From Trissonchulus latispiculum (Eukaryota; Nematoda; Enoplea; Enoplida; Ironidae): a stretch of DNA of 64,000 nt. A program made the position numbers and the translations under genes. Positions 32,876-44,890 of the stretch are shown piece after piece. The stretch lies in assembly GCA_030248195.1 (NCBI GenBank), contig JASAND010004376.1, positions 1 through 64,000 of the forward strand, given 5' to 3'. Position 1 is the first letter of the stretch; each line of letters opens with the position of its first letter. Under the pieces are notes generated by a model. That model saw only the letters and a list, made by a program, of their open reading frames with translations, did no database searches and was not told the origin of the DNA.

Positions 32876-33817
32876 ATGTCCAAAAATTATTCTGGACCTA
32901 TCACTCGTAGTATAACCCGTAACTTACATGAAAACGTTATACTTTTTCACGTACTTCCTCAAAGTGAGGAAGACATTTTGGAGACTTCCAAAATGGCAGA
33001 GATGAATGCGGTCCGGGGTGACACTGCGGGTGGGGGCAAGATATGGGGGGGCCCAAAACCCACCCCAATCCCGGAGTGACAGCTCAACCCGGGGGGGGAG
33101 GAACCACCCCCGGCCCTCTCCCCGGTCCGATTCTATGCCGAGTGTCCAACAAAATGGGGGAATTTTAGCGAGTTCAGCCAGCCTTTTGACATTTCAACGT
33201 CCACCAGGGGGGGGTTCGCTTAGACTTGCTAGCGAGTCCCCCACAGCCCACCAGGACGGAACTTGGCAGGGTGGGGCTAACATGTCAACATTTTATGCTC
33301 CCCAACCCCCTACAGTATCAGTGTCTGATTTTAGTGATATGCTAACGGGTCGGTACGGTCCCCCGAGACAAGAAACTGGGGGGTTGGGGGTTGTCCCAGG
33401 GGGGACCTCCCTCTCCTGACAGTCACTCCTGGGTCTGCGGGATGAGTCCGGGTGCTTCCCCGTCCAGAATCAGTCAGAAACTACAGTGAAATCGTTGTTG
33501 GGGGGTCTGACGCTCCCTTGTAAAAATCTGGCAGGGAAGAAATTTCAGAGTCCGGGAAAGGTACCCGAAGGGATACCTCTCCGTCGACAGTGATTGATAT
33601 TGACCCCTATTTAGAAATGGCTGCCGAAAAAGGGGAGGGCGACCTCTATACATTGATGCAGGATTTCCTCAATCGTCTGTGTAAAAATAAGGGGTTACTC
33701 CCTCAGAAGTTGTCAGATATTTACCGTCAGCAGGAAAACGTAAAGAAAACGGCAAAGACCAGAAGGGTAGTGAGCAGTTGGAGGGGCCCTCGGGGGAGGG
33801 TCGACAAACCCCAGTAG
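32876..33817 (+). pseudogene. 5' gag fragment of a truncated Ty3/gypsy-type element
   Basis: The ATG follows the PBS in the same GTGGTAGATG context as in the 17.6 kb element. The first frame encodes MSKNYSGPITRS and stops after 67 codons. A second frame (33006-33419) is Pro/Gly/Ser-rich, and a third (33590-33817) encodes DLYTLMQDFLNRLCKN. Frameshifts and stops break it. No protease, RT or 3' LTR follows, so the insertion is 3'-truncated. Similarity to the long Pro-rich gag of the large element is in style only; I cannot align them by eye. Confidence 0.5.
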
Positions 33818-35256
33818 GTGACCTGATTCAACTAGCGGGCAGTCAGACCTCCCCAGCTCAGGGTCCTGATCCTGTGCGAGCGGCCCTGGAACGGACTCTG
33901 TTTCAATTTTTTCTGAATTTTGAAAATACACCAGTATACCAAAATACCAAAATTGTTACACCAGTTCAAAATTTAGAATCGAGGGGGATTTTATTTTTCT
34001 GGAATTAACTCTTGGAATAATAGATTCTTTTCAAAAGACCCCCTTTGGTTGAGCTAAAAACTGTGACAGATCATCTTGCATAATATGCAAATTAACTTGT
34101 TTACAAGCTTAGGTAGAGAGAAGCTGCTGGTAAAACTTTATCCAACTATTGGAATAATAAAGGCAAAAATATTACTTTGATCAGGGTGTGCACGAAACAG
34201 AGAAACCTGGAAAAATTTTTCAGTTCGTGACAAGGGCAATCTGCACTGCAACAAGAGTCTCAAGAACAATCAGAATCACGCCTTTTCCCCTAGCGGTCCT
34301 TGCTTATACGTGGATGGGCAAACCCCTGAGAGAGCGCTCGGACCGTAGGAAGCGTCCTGACCCGAACTACAGAAAACTACAAAAATTTCCCAAAATTTGG
34401 CAAATAATGGCTACTTTAGACCTGTTTTAAGCGATTTTTGCAACATCAATAATGTGCAATGAAGGGCTTGCATTCAATAAATAATAAATTACAATAGCGA
34501 AAATTTAATGTTCAAAAAGTAAATCATATCGACTGATCAGAAAAATACTCTATGTATTTAAAAACGGCAATAGTGAAAAACACTGTTGTATTGTGCAGCA
34601 AAACTTGCACGAGTTCCTAAATCTGCACTGCCATATACCGTTCTACGGCGAGATAATGCTCCTTTTAGGAGCCAACTTGTTCCTGCTGCGCCTCGGCGCA
34701 GCAGGTCTACTATAATCGGTTTGAAAGTTCAATTAACACATAGGCAGTGTTATTCATACTCCATCATATAAAATACACATGTTGCATGCTAGTAACTCTT
34801 GAGAACTTTGACGATATGCAAATTAGGATTTGTAGATTAACAAAAAGTCATTTAAAGCTAGGTACTAAGAACATGTATTCAAGTTTCAAAACTGGGCTAA
34901 TTCACCTTCATTACTTCAATTCAAATTCATTAGTCTACCCAGTTCAGTTTAGAGCAATCCACACTTGTCTCTAATATTTGTAAATAAGTGCCGCCTGCAC
35001 ATTTCCCGATCTTAGATTGTTTTTTCTACAATTGAATGTAGTTTGCATGATTTATGAACTTCACTCTCACATCCAATGCATAATCAGTCAAAAACCAAGT
35101 GAAACAGGCAGTATTTGTTTACAACGTAGACAAGTTTCCTTGTCCTTGCACTCCGGGAATACAGTATAAAGATAACTAGAAAAGCTAATACACGTGAGAT
35201 TTAGAACTTTGCTCGCAGCAGGTCCATAGTTAGCAATATGTAACTATTTCTGTCAG
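33818..35256. other. Intergenic region
   Basis: No gene is supported. 33900-34010 may be the tail of the truncated retroelement. The rest is AT-rich with scattered short ORFs. Confidence 0.4.
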
Positions 35257-35806
35257 AGGAATTGTGAACAAATCTAGGCTAATTTTGCACAAAACTATTG
35301 CTTGTTTTGAAAGTATTTTTGAAAGTTTTCGTAGTAACACCATGGTTTCAATAGATTCTCATTCATATACGACTTTGTATAATCACTGTTTCAGTTCAAT
35401 CAAGATGAATGTGGATTTGCTGGTCGGTGAAGTTGAACGAAAATTGTCTGTAACGCCATCAAAGGAAGAAAAGGTTTCACTGGTACTTGATGCATTGAAA
35501 CAATACTATGATAAAGCAGCGGGAAAGTCACATTTAATCTATCCTGCCCGGGATGATGTCTCAGAAAATACTTCTTATGAAACTTCTGAAATGGCTCTTA
35601 AATATTTCGAGTATAGAATTATGTTCATCTGCAAGCAGCACGGGATTTCGGAACTGGTCCAAGAGCGGCGTGCGACCTCTGATATGAGACAACTTGGTGC
35701 AGCTCCCGACTGCTCCGAGTTGACCTCGTTTCCGTGCTGCAACAGTGACGATGCTTCAATGAAATATTGTGTCAAGAAAGGTGGGAATCTAAACATTCCA
35801 TTTTGA
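35257..35806 (+). CDS. Hypothetical protein, probable terminal exon or small gene
   Basis: An open frame of about 180 codons follows a good acceptor-like sequence, AACTATTTCTGTCAG. If instead it is a single-exon gene, the first ATG is at 35342 (154 residues). The protein contains a mixed-charge helical stretch (SKEEKVSLVLDALKQYYDKA), several cysteines near the end (FPCCNSDD, KYCVKKGG) and no motif that I recognise. It has no signal peptide or membrane segment. The composition is more gene-like than the surrounding AT-rich DNA. It may belong to the neighbouring MYND array region by chance. The function is unknown. Confidence 0.4.
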
Positions 35807-35959
35807 CATTAGGTTATATTGTAAATTTACGACATTTCGCAGGAGTTTTTCTAAATTTGAGCTAGCCTGAAACAAGCGTAGATCATGATACAAATAAAAT
35901 AACCACTAAATTATTCAAATAAGAGCACGAGCTATGTGTTAAAAATTGGTTCTATTGAG

Positions 35960-38899
35960 TGTCAGTGGACGTGGTGGCCATTCTAAGTTCAGGTTAAAGT
36001 AGGATTGAATATAGTGAATTTTGAGTTTTCGCGCTAATGCTAGCGCTTTGATAGAGCGAATGCGCTGATTCGTTCGTTCGTTCGTTCGCCTGCTTCCTAA
36101 GTTCTATTTCCTACCTTGGTTCGAATTTAAAGTTTAGCGGAGTAGCATTGTCACGTGGCCCAGAGTCGCTATGAAACCTAGTGAGTTGATATTTCAGCTC
36201 TACTGTAGCTATATATATTTTTAAGAAATCTGATATCCGCACAAACTGTTAAATTTTATTTTAATTTTACTACTTCTTAAATTAACTTATTTTAAATAGG
36301 TTTAGACAATCAAAATAAATTATAAATCGAAACATTGCTGTTTAAGTCAGTGCTTGAAATTTGAAATTTCGAAACTAATTGCTAGTTATACAAAATTTAT
36401 TTGTTTTAGAATTTAAGTAGCAATACCAAAACAAGAGCTTGATGACATTTTCATAATTTCTTCTTTAATTATGATTCCTCAATTAAAGTTAACTATTAAC
36501 TTCCTTAATTAATTAATAAAAGCCTAATGAATAATCAGAAGTATTGGTAAGCCTTTGGCAATGGGCTTCTTGGTAAAAGTGAACTCAACGTTTATACTTC
36601 ATTAGCTATCATCTCAAGGTAAAATAGTCCATATTGGACATTTGTATCAGGTGACTGGTGGTGACCAAAATCTGGACAGCAACAAAGGTCTAAAATCAGG
36701 ATCGGGGAACTAAAAACCGTTGTCCACAACAGGAGTGAAATTGGGGTCTAATTACAGGAACAGACTTAGGAACTTCGTCTTATTTAAGGTCCTGGCATCG
36801 CTTTGTGAAATTTGTGTATTTAACTGCATATTTCGGATATGACAAACCTTAATGAAAAATTTTGGAATAAATGCCAACTCTAATTTTTCTTAGACTTCTA
36901 ATATTTTATAATTTTATTTCTAAGTAAAAGATGAAAAAATTAAAAAAATTGAAATTTTGGAAATTTTACGCTGCGAAGTCAACCACAGGTCAATGGTGAA
37001 ACCTTTCTTTAGGGACATTTTTAAAGGAAACTTTTCAAAATTCACTTCAACGTGGGAAATTTAGATATGCAATCAAATGAAATTTCAGTTTTCAAACTGA
37101 AAATTTTAATTTCAAGTTAATTCAATGAAATTTCGAAAATAAACTTGAAAATAAATTTTAATTAAATTGATTATATACCTTTGCCCTACTTAAAGATTTG
37201 AGCTCGGAAATAAAATCTCTAATATTGTAGGTTTTTGGAATTTAGTTAAATTTTTACTTAGAAATGAAAACATAAAATACTAGATTCCTAAGAAGTTAGC
37301 ACTTATTAAGAAGTTTTATTATTAAGGTTTATTACATGCAAAATAAGCAATTGAATACAATAAATGATTCTATATAACTAATCCTACAAATTTTCTGATG
37401 TTTCAAGAAATTTTATTTATTATATGTTTCGATTTGGTTTTGTATCTCAGTCGAACTATTATATATAATGAGTATTATTTTGCTGGACTACGCTAATCAT
37501 ATTCCATCTTCAGAGCATAATAGTTGCTGAGCCAAACTCAATTTATAAACTGAAACCTGCATTATTTCCTGCATTATGGTGAATTTTATTTTATTAATTA
37601 AGGGGGGCTACTAAAATGGACTTGCCCCGAATTTTCAAAAATTGCCAAAATCGTAATTTTTGGTCTGTCGGATCCTGTGTAGAAGCTTTCTGCAGCCATA
37701 GAAGTCGCAAACCTTCACTAATCGAGCTGAAATTTGGTGTGGGTGTATTTTCGACCACGCTGAGTTCAAATACCTCAAAAATTTTCAATTTCAAAAAATT
37801 TGATTTTTTCGATTTTTGGGGTACCATTGCCCAAAAATGGCGATTTTGACAATTTTTGCAAATTCAAGTCGACATAAAAATTTTTCAGTAGGCAGTATTT
37901 CCTACTATTTGGCACACATGATCACACCTATAGGGCCTCTGTACATGCCAAATTACGGCCTTATAGCTTGCACCAAAATTAAAATTTTCTTTTCGTTAGC
38001 CAAAATTTTTTAAATTTCTGGCAAAACTTCAACTTTGAAGATCAATTCCCGCAGATTCAGATAAGATACAGCCGTCTAGTATTTTTCTGCAGATAGGGTC
38101 ACATTTGCCAAATTATTATGCCAAATGGCAGCCTTGAAGCTAATATCTAGGAGTCTGCAGAAATTTTTAATCAATTATGTTGGTAGTTGTGAAAAATGGG
38201 GGGTCGGGCACATAAAGGCGACGGCTGCACATGGCTGGAAGACGGCTAAGATCTCAGTACCCGATATTCTTTTGACCACACCCATGCTCTATGTCTATGC
38301 CAAAAAGTAGGCCAATCGGACAAAGTCGGGGCAAACCGTAAGTAGCCCACCCCTTAATTGAGGAAGTTAATAGTTAACTTTAATTGAGGAATCATAATTA
38401 AAGAAGAAATGATGAAAATGTCATCAAGTTCTTGTTTTGGTATTGCTACTTAAATTCTAAAACAACTAAATTTTGTATTAACTAGCAATTAGTTTCGAAA
38501 TCTCAAATTTCAAGCACTGACTTAAACAGCAATGTTTCGATTTATAATTTATTTTGATTGTCTAAACCTATTTAAAATAAGTTAATTTAAGAAGTAGTAA
38601 AATTAAAATAAAATTTAACAGTTTGTGCGGATATCTGATTTCTTAAAAATATATATAGCTACAGTAGAGCTGAAATATCAACTCACTAGGTTTCATAGCG
38701 ACTCTGGGCCACGTGACAATGCTACTCCGCTAAAGATTAAATTCGAACCAAGGTAGGAAATAGAACTTAGGAAGTAGGCGAACAAAGAAGGCAGCGCATT
38801 CGGTCTATCAAAGCGCTATCATTAGCGCGAAAACTCAAAATTCGCTATATTCAATCCTACTTTAGCCTGAACTTAGAATGGCCACCACGTCCACTGACA
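35960..38899. mobile_element. 2.9 kb long-TIR DNA transposon-like element
   Basis: Terminal inverted repeats of about 545 bp run from 35960 (TGTCAGTGGACGTGGTGGCC) to ~36513 and from ~38354 to 38899. They are flanked by a perfect 6-bp direct repeat ATTGAG (35954-35959 and 38900-38905). The loop is AT-rich without a transposase and holds a nested TTAA-flanked MITE. A (CGTT)n run sits in the left arm near 36071. Six-base duplications occur in Polintons and a few other groups, but the termini are not the AG..CT of Polintons, so I leave the superfamily open. Confidence 0.85.
37602..38353. mobile_element. TTAA-flanked MITE with G-run termini, nested
   Basis: The element begins GGGGGGCTACT after TTAA (37598-37601) and ends AGTAGCCCACCCC before TTAA (38354-38357). 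TTAA duplication is typical of piggyBac-type and Kolobok-type elements. It is non-coding and lies in the loop of the long-TIR element. Confidence 0.7.
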
Positions 38900-39382
38900 A
38901 TTGAGCCATGTTAAAATGCCAAATTAGTAAGTTGAGTACAGAAATAAGTTGTAATTAAAAAATCAGAATCACACGTAAATAAAAAACATAATACATAACA
39001 TAGCATAGGTAAAAATAACAGAATGACAAAGCAGATCTTAAATAGTTGATCTCTATATCAAAGTTCCACGCTAAAGTCAAATTAAGTTAATTCGCTTAGA
39101 ATTTCCATTTCGCTTACGATACAAAGGCGCTACGTTACAAACTATTCGTACGACGACGGATATTTATAAAATTGTTGGAAGAATCCTGTAAATTTTAGAT
39201 TTCACGGAAATGTCTTCAGTAAACCAAATTAGACTTTGAATTTTTATAGTCATCAAAACATTATGAACTAAAAATGAAGGTCTAACATTACGTTCTGAAC
39301 CAATTTCGAAGACAAATGTATTCGGAAACGTTTGATTTGTTTTCCTTTCAGGAACTTGGAATTCAAAAAAATTGCACATCGC

Positions 39383-39722
39383 CAAGAGTACATAACATAT
39401 AAGAGCGTGACAGCTGGCAGATTCTCTGTTATCAGCTGCAGGTACATGCTCTGCACTTTAAACGACTGACCACCCCCCAAATGTGTACCTAGTGACCCCC
39501 CCCCAATGTGTATCCAGTACATGTTTCTGTACGCTCACTCGCCATATCTTTACGTGCTAAACCTCGAAAACACAACGCCTGCGTGCGTCTAATTTGTGGC
39601 TTCTTCGAACTTTAGAACGCAAAGATAACGTTCGAATTCCTTTGAAGTGAACATACACGTTTGTGGGGGTGGTCAGCCGTTAGCTTGCAAAGCATGCACC
39701 TGCAGCTGATAACAGAGAACCA
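39383..39722. mobile_element. Foldback MITE, one terminus missing
   Basis: It starts CAAGAGTACATAAC, the terminus of the 44053 and 50516 elements. The inner arms TTCTCTGTTATCAGCTGCAGG (39422 on) and its complement (39698-39719) are almost perfect. The outer right terminus is absent, so the copy is truncated. Confidence 0.65.
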
Positions 39723-40460
39723 TGAACCAGAGTTTTTGAACCTTGAAATTGACTTTTAATTTAAACGTTTTATGAGATTACTTAACACAGTCATTTACAT
39801 ATATAATAATGACTTTTACACATCCAGGTACTGTTTGAGGCCGGCCGGGGTTTCACAGTTCTGCAGTTTGCAGTGCAGCTGTTATGACTGCTGAGATCTG
39901 GATTATCGGGTGTTACATTAGAAAATGAATCTGTACGTGTACGCTGATTGCGCAAACCAGACAGAAACCAGATTGGAGTTCGTTTTAAGCTTAGCTGCTC
40001 TAAATTGTAAATTTCTGACTGTTGATTTGCATCCCGGCCGTTAGCCGGCCAGCCGGCAGCTGGCCGGCGAGCGAAAGTTGTCGGCCTGGGCTCGGCCGGC
40101 CTCAAACACTACAGTCAAGTGATTTGTTGATTTATATTGACATACGCTGTTGTGTATACGCTGGAAACTCATAAATGTATCCGAGCACAAAAAGAAAGGA
40201 CAGAAGAGCAAAGTTTGTGTACCACCCTTAGCACATCCACTCCTTGAGTCAGACCAGAAACCAGTCATTTGAGTCATGATCCTTGGGTGGAGTGGTTCTG
40301 GATTTTTTCAAAATCCAATTTTAAAGTGGTGTGGGGGTAGGTAGCTCGGCACACCAATTTTTGAGTCATGGAAAGATATTCTGCAGAAAGTTTGAAAATT
40401 TATTCGTCTTCATGATCCACTCATCAGAAATAATCCAAATTCCTTCTTTTGCAAAAAATT

Positions 40461-42067
40461 CTAAAAATCAAAATTAAAAAACGGGACTTCCGCCTGGCTA
40501 CGCATAGGCAACAGATTAACCGCAGGCTGCTGGATAGTGGATTCGTAAGGGAATGTCCAGTCGTCGTGTGCAACCCCGATATCGTAGGCGAAGGCTTTAT
40601 CGCGAGGAGCCGAGCGTATTTCGTCGGCATGACGTCGGAACAAGCCATCTTGACCAGAAATAGCAAACATATTCCAGCCAATAGAATCGGCAATGTGACC
40701 AAACGACCAACGATCCGCTTTTGTCGAATAATCCCTGAAGTAAGCAGGACTACTAACAGAGAAATCTAAGCGATGACGCTTTCTGGCGCTCCTTTCCGTT
40801 CTTAATTCTATCGCATCATGTCTGGTTCTAGGTTGTCGTTTGAACATCAGGTCGAAAGGCGTCTTACCAGTGGTAGCAAACAAAAACCTGGCCAACCAAT
40901 CTTTCCCCAGGAGAGAAGGACTCGAAACTCTAGCCACCAGAAAAGTTAAATTGTCATATGTTGTGCCACCGTATTCCACAGGGGCTGAGGACTCACCCAA
41001 AACTTGAATAGGTTCCCCAGTTTATGTCTTTATACGGGCAGATGACTGTTTCAAATGTAAGAAATGACAAAATTTAGATTTCCAACATTGTTCGGTAACA
41101 ATAGTCACACCAGCTCCTGTATCCAGTTCAAGAGCGACGGGTGTATCAGCAATGGTAAGGGGTACGGAAATTGGACGGTTCCCCGATACAGAATTGATAA
41201 AGTACAGACTTTTTGCTCCTTGATTATCGGAATCGCTCAAATCACTGTCACTTTCTTGAATATTGTGACTTTTCATTCCATGTCGCTTATACTCTTTGCC
41301 AGACTTTCTGGCAAAGATCCCCTCTTCCTTTGACATTGTTTGGCAAAATGACCTTCTTGACCGCAAACGAAACACTTATTGTGCAGGCAATTAAAAGCAG
41401 AATGTCCTTGTTTTCCACATTTAAAACAGTTCCCAGTTGGAGCCCCACGTTCGCCGTAGTTATTGTTTTTAAGTCCTTTGATACCCTTATCACCGAACTT
41501 GAGGACTTTGTGGATTGCTCGACGAAGCTGACTTTCTGATCAGGAAGCATAACTTTTGAGTTGGCCTCTGATGCTTCCATCAGTTGAGCCAGCTCTACTG
41601 CTCGTTGAAAAGTTAAGTCGGCCTCCGACAGCAGTATCTTCTGGACTTGCAGACTTTGATGCCACTGACCATTCTATCGCAGAGGGCTTCAGGCAAAAAG
41701 TCACCAAACTGGCAAGTTGAAGCCAACTGCCGCAGTGCAGCAACGTATTCTGCAACGGATTCCCCTTCTTGCTGGGCGCGCTTGTGAATGAAACGCTCCG
41801 CTGCTTTTAAACGCTTAGATTCGAGATGTTGTGTTAAAAGAGTCATAAGTTCATGAAAGGGTTTGCTTGAAGTAAGTCCGGGGCAGTCAGATTCTTCAGG
41901 AGAAGGTAGGTGCACGAACCCACGGAACTGATAAACAACGCTCGCTTCTTTTCATCAGTTTCAACATCATGGGCAATAAAAAGCTGTTCTAATTTTTCTT
42001 TGTACGCATCCCAATGTTCATCTTCGGGATGAAACGGTTCTGGAGAGCTAAAACTCGGCGTCGCCAT
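40461..42067 (-). pseudogene. Deletion derivative of a second Ty3/gypsy-type element (gag, protease, integrase tail)
   Basis: In sense order the minus strand encodes a Gag (MATPSFSSPEPFHPEDEHWD, then QQEGESVAEYVAALRQLA), two CCHC zinc knuckles in tandem (41340-41432), an aspartic protease DTGAG, and GKDWLARFL. It then passes directly into TTGKTPFDLMFKRQPRTR, RDYSTKADRW and GLFRRHADEIR, which are typical of the integrase C-terminal region. Reverse transcriptase, RNase H and the integrase core are missing, so an internal deletion joined PR to the IN tail. At least two or three frameshifts (near 41900, 41640 and 41330) also break it. It differs from the 17.6 kb element, which has one zinc knuckle and DTGAS. 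Confidence 0.8.
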
Positions 42068-42191
42068 GACAAATGAAACTTCAGTGCGCCAATGTTAAAT
42101 ACACATAGTCTCCGAACTATACTTCAGAAAACTATATATGTGAAACAGAGGAACGAAACTGAACACTTATATTTTAAGCTTTTTTGTTCAG

Positions 42192-42802
42192 TTCTAACAC
42201 TTGTCATGGCTTAGTCTGCTTCCTGACCGCTCACAGAAGTTAAGCAGATGGTAGTAAAGTCAAAAGCCAATTCTTCAGCGTCAATCACATTATAATTTGC
42301 ACAAAACTAATAAGAATTTGACGTGTTAGAAGATTCTTGCAAAAAATTGTCGAAAATTCGACCTAATTATTGAATTTGTACACATCTAATCTTCCAAGTA
42401 TACTGCATCCCGTCCGCTCACCCAGAATGGGCAGATGTTATCGGAAAAACTTTAAAGTCATTAATATTGTTATCAAATGCAATATCTAATCTAGGATAAA
42501 CCGTAAAATTCTAAGCATTAAAAATTTAAAAAATTTAAGCTAAATTTCTTTCCAATTTTTCGTTCTACCACCCGCTCATTTTGGGTGAGAAGACGGGATG
42601 CAGTGTACTTGGAATCTTTGTTATATGTGTAAAAATTTAAAAACTAAGTAGAATTTTTTGTCAATTTTTTGTAAGAATTTTCTAAAACGTCAAATTTTTA
42701 GTAGTGTTGTGTAAATTATAATGTGGCTGACGTTAGAAAATTTTGTTTTTTACTAACTACGGTGAGCGTACTTGAAGCAGACTAGCCATTACAAGTCTTC
42801 TA
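42192..42802. repeat. Smaller foldback (hairpin) element
   Basis: Inverted arms match from the outer CTTGTCATGGCTTAGTCTGC and its right-hand counterpart GAAGCAGACTAGCCATTACA to inner blocks CTGCATCCCGTC (42405) and GACGGGATGCAG (42591). It is AT-rich and non-coding. Confidence 0.65.
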
Positions 42803-43271
42803 CAGATTGAGTAAAATTCTGGTCAGCTTTTTAAATTGATTTTTAAAATTTCTTGCAATAGAAGGAATTTGGCTTGTTTTTGTATGAGTGGATCATGAAG
42901 ACGAATAAATTTGCAAACTTTCTGCAGAATATCGTTTCATGACTCAAAAATTGGTGTGCAACGCTACCCTCCACTTTAAAATTGGATTCCAAAAATAAAC
43001 CAAAACGGATCAAAGAAAATTAAGGGGTCAACCGAGACGTACTTCACCCAAGGATATTGACTCAATGCGTTTCGGGTCTGACTCAGAGTGGGTGTGCTAA
43101 GGGTACAATACGTGCGAAGTTTTTGCACAAAAAGAAAACCAGACGCAGAAAATCAGACGAACAGGTTAAGTTTAATGGTGCATGCATTACCATTAGCAAT
43201 GTTAATCACGATTGAAATACTTAGCATTAAAATTAAAATTAGAATTAGCTGCTTTTTTATTTTGCTTTCAG

Positions 43272-44022
43272 GAAATATGATATGCTCCAATTGTCATCTG
43301 GTTGCCTATTGTTCTAAGGAATGTCAAAAACAGCACTGGTCGAAGCATAAGTCAGTTTGTCGTCAGCCAGTTGATCAGTGGCAACCTGGTTGGATCCAGG
43401 AAGGTCGGAAGCCGGATTTCCTCTCATCTGGATCAACAGATGCTCCTTTCGGTGGTAGATATTATTTGTGGGGCAATGAACCAGCCTTTGATATTGTCAA
43501 CTGGTCTAAAAACGAACTGGAATCCGAGGAAAGCTGGTCGAAGCCGATGCGACTGGCCTTTCCAGCCTGTGGTGATCTGCGTCAACTCGTGGAAACTCTT
43601 GCTGCTTTTCCGGATCAGGTTTCTGGTCCAGTTGAGGTGGTGCTCAACGATCATGTTGCTATGATTATGGCCAGAAATTTTTTGTGCCTACACTTATTGG
43701 CTCGTCATGGACCGGATGCCATTGATTTGGTTATTTCCATCTGGTATTCGATTGCACTAACCGTGGAACAATTTCTAGCTATAGAACGGGCTTTGCATGA
43801 GTTAACTGAAAATGACGAAGGGAAGAACACCGAGATGGGTATTGAAGAATTCAGCGTGAACTTTGGTAGAACGGTGTTGAAAATTGGAGATGCTCCCAAA
43901 ATCATGGAAGAGCTTCTGATGATGATCATGCAGGATGAGGATGTCCAGTCGGCTTTGGACCTTCGGAATGTAATTATGCTGAATCCGAACAGGCTGGACT
44001 ACCTTGACAGGCATAGATTCTG
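43272..44022 (+). CDS. Gene B, exon with MYND zinc finger and DUF4470 domain
   Basis: The exon follows TTTGCTTTCAG in the same phase (1) as gene A and ends at a GC donor (GCAAGT). It encodes CSNCHLVAYCSKECQKQHW..HKSVC, then LWGNEPAFDIVNW, LAFPACGDLRQLVETLAAFP, VVLNDHVAMIMARN. It is about 8 residues longer than gene A in the segment before KFGRT/NFGRT. It joins in phase 2 to 49436, giving HRF-C-MKPWHRVGW. The frame is intact. The exon carrying the first MYND Cys pair was not found. The protein is probably a cytoplasmic or nuclear adaptor, as for other MYND proteins, but its partner is unknown. Confidence 0.82.
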
Positions 44023-44052
44023 GCAAGTGAAATCGAATGTATTAGGTCTAAG

Positions 44053-44432
44053 CAAGAGTACATAATATAAGAGTGTGCCACTAGGCACACTCTATGTTAA
44101 CAGAGCAAAAACCTATGCTCTGCTCGCTAACGGCCCACACCCACCCGCAAATCAGACCCTAGTGACCCCCCGCAAATCAGAACCTAGTCGAAACGGGGTA
44201 CGCTCACTCGCTATATGTTTATGTGTTTAAGCTCGAAAACACAAGCAGTGAGTGCGCGAATTTTGTGCCTGCTTTGAGCTTTAGAACACAAACATAGCGC
44301 ACAAAATTCTTTGAAGTGATGGGTCTAATTTGCGGGGGAGGGTGAGGGTGGGCCGTTAGTGAGCACGGCATAGTTTTTGCTCTGATAACAGCGAGTGTGC
44401 CTAGTGGCACACTCTTATATTATGCACTCTTG
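44053..44432. mobile_element. Foldback MITE with 7-bp target-site duplication
   Basis: It starts CAAGAGTACATAATATAAG and ends CTTATATTATGCACTCTTG, with inner inverted sequences. The direct repeat GTCTAAG flanks it (44046-44052 and 44433-44439). It contains repeated CCGCAAATCAGA..CCTAGT motifs, as in the 50516 copy. Confidence 0.85.
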
Positions 44433-44525
44433 GTCTAAGGAACAAAAGTAGACTTCTCCAAGAAAACAGGATACAGGTGTACTAACAAAGAGTATCTATA
44501 AAATTGAGTTCTTCATTGAATATAT

Positions 44526-44871
44526 TGTGGAGAATAGCTCTAGCAGGAACTAGTGAATCTTAGTACTTATGCAAATGAGATTTGAAAATTTACATTATAT
44601 ATATATATATATATATATGTTTGATTGCACTATGGGTGGGTCATTGTGTACATGCGCTTGATTATTATGGCTTACCCTAATTCCAAGGTTTGTTAGTGAT
44701 ATTTGTATTATTTAATTAATAAATTAATGCTGCGTTTTATCTTATTTAGTGTCTACTTAGGGGATTGATCCGACATCACACACCACCGGTAATCACCTGT
44801 AACCTTCGGGTTTGATCTTAATTTAAAGAATACAACGTACTTTATTTGTTCTCGTAGAGTCAAACTTCACA
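44526..44871 (+). repeat. 5' LTR of the small LTR element
   Basis: The LTR runs TGTGGAG to CTTCACA, 346 bp, with a (TA)n stretch at ~44597-44618 that is shortened in the 3' copy. Confidence 0.9.
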
Positions 44872-44873
44872 TG

Positions 44874-44890
44874 TGGCGACCGTGTAATGT
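44874..44890 (+). other. Primer-binding site of the small LTR element
   Basis: TGGCGACCGTGTAATGT begins two bases after the LTR. Its first 13 bases are identical to the PBS of the 17.6 kb element. Confidence 0.75.

Larger units (their letters stand above)
40197..43110. mobile_element. Foldback element of about 2.9 kb with nested insertions
   Basis: Inverted arms of about 230 bp at 40197-40432 and 42883-43110 match at roughly four fifths identity (for example TTTATTCGTCTTCATGATCC and CACCAATTTTTGAGTCATG). The interior holds the broken retroelement at 40461-42067 and a smaller foldback at 42192-42802. The right arm ends about 160 bp upstream of the MYND exon of gene B. The target-site duplication was not determined. 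Confidence 0.6.

Noticed and set aside
43088..43271. N-terminal extension of gene B back to 43088
   Set aside because: The frame starts at GTG, runs through the arm of a foldback element, and the exon begins at a clear acceptor at 43271/43272 in the same phase as gene A.
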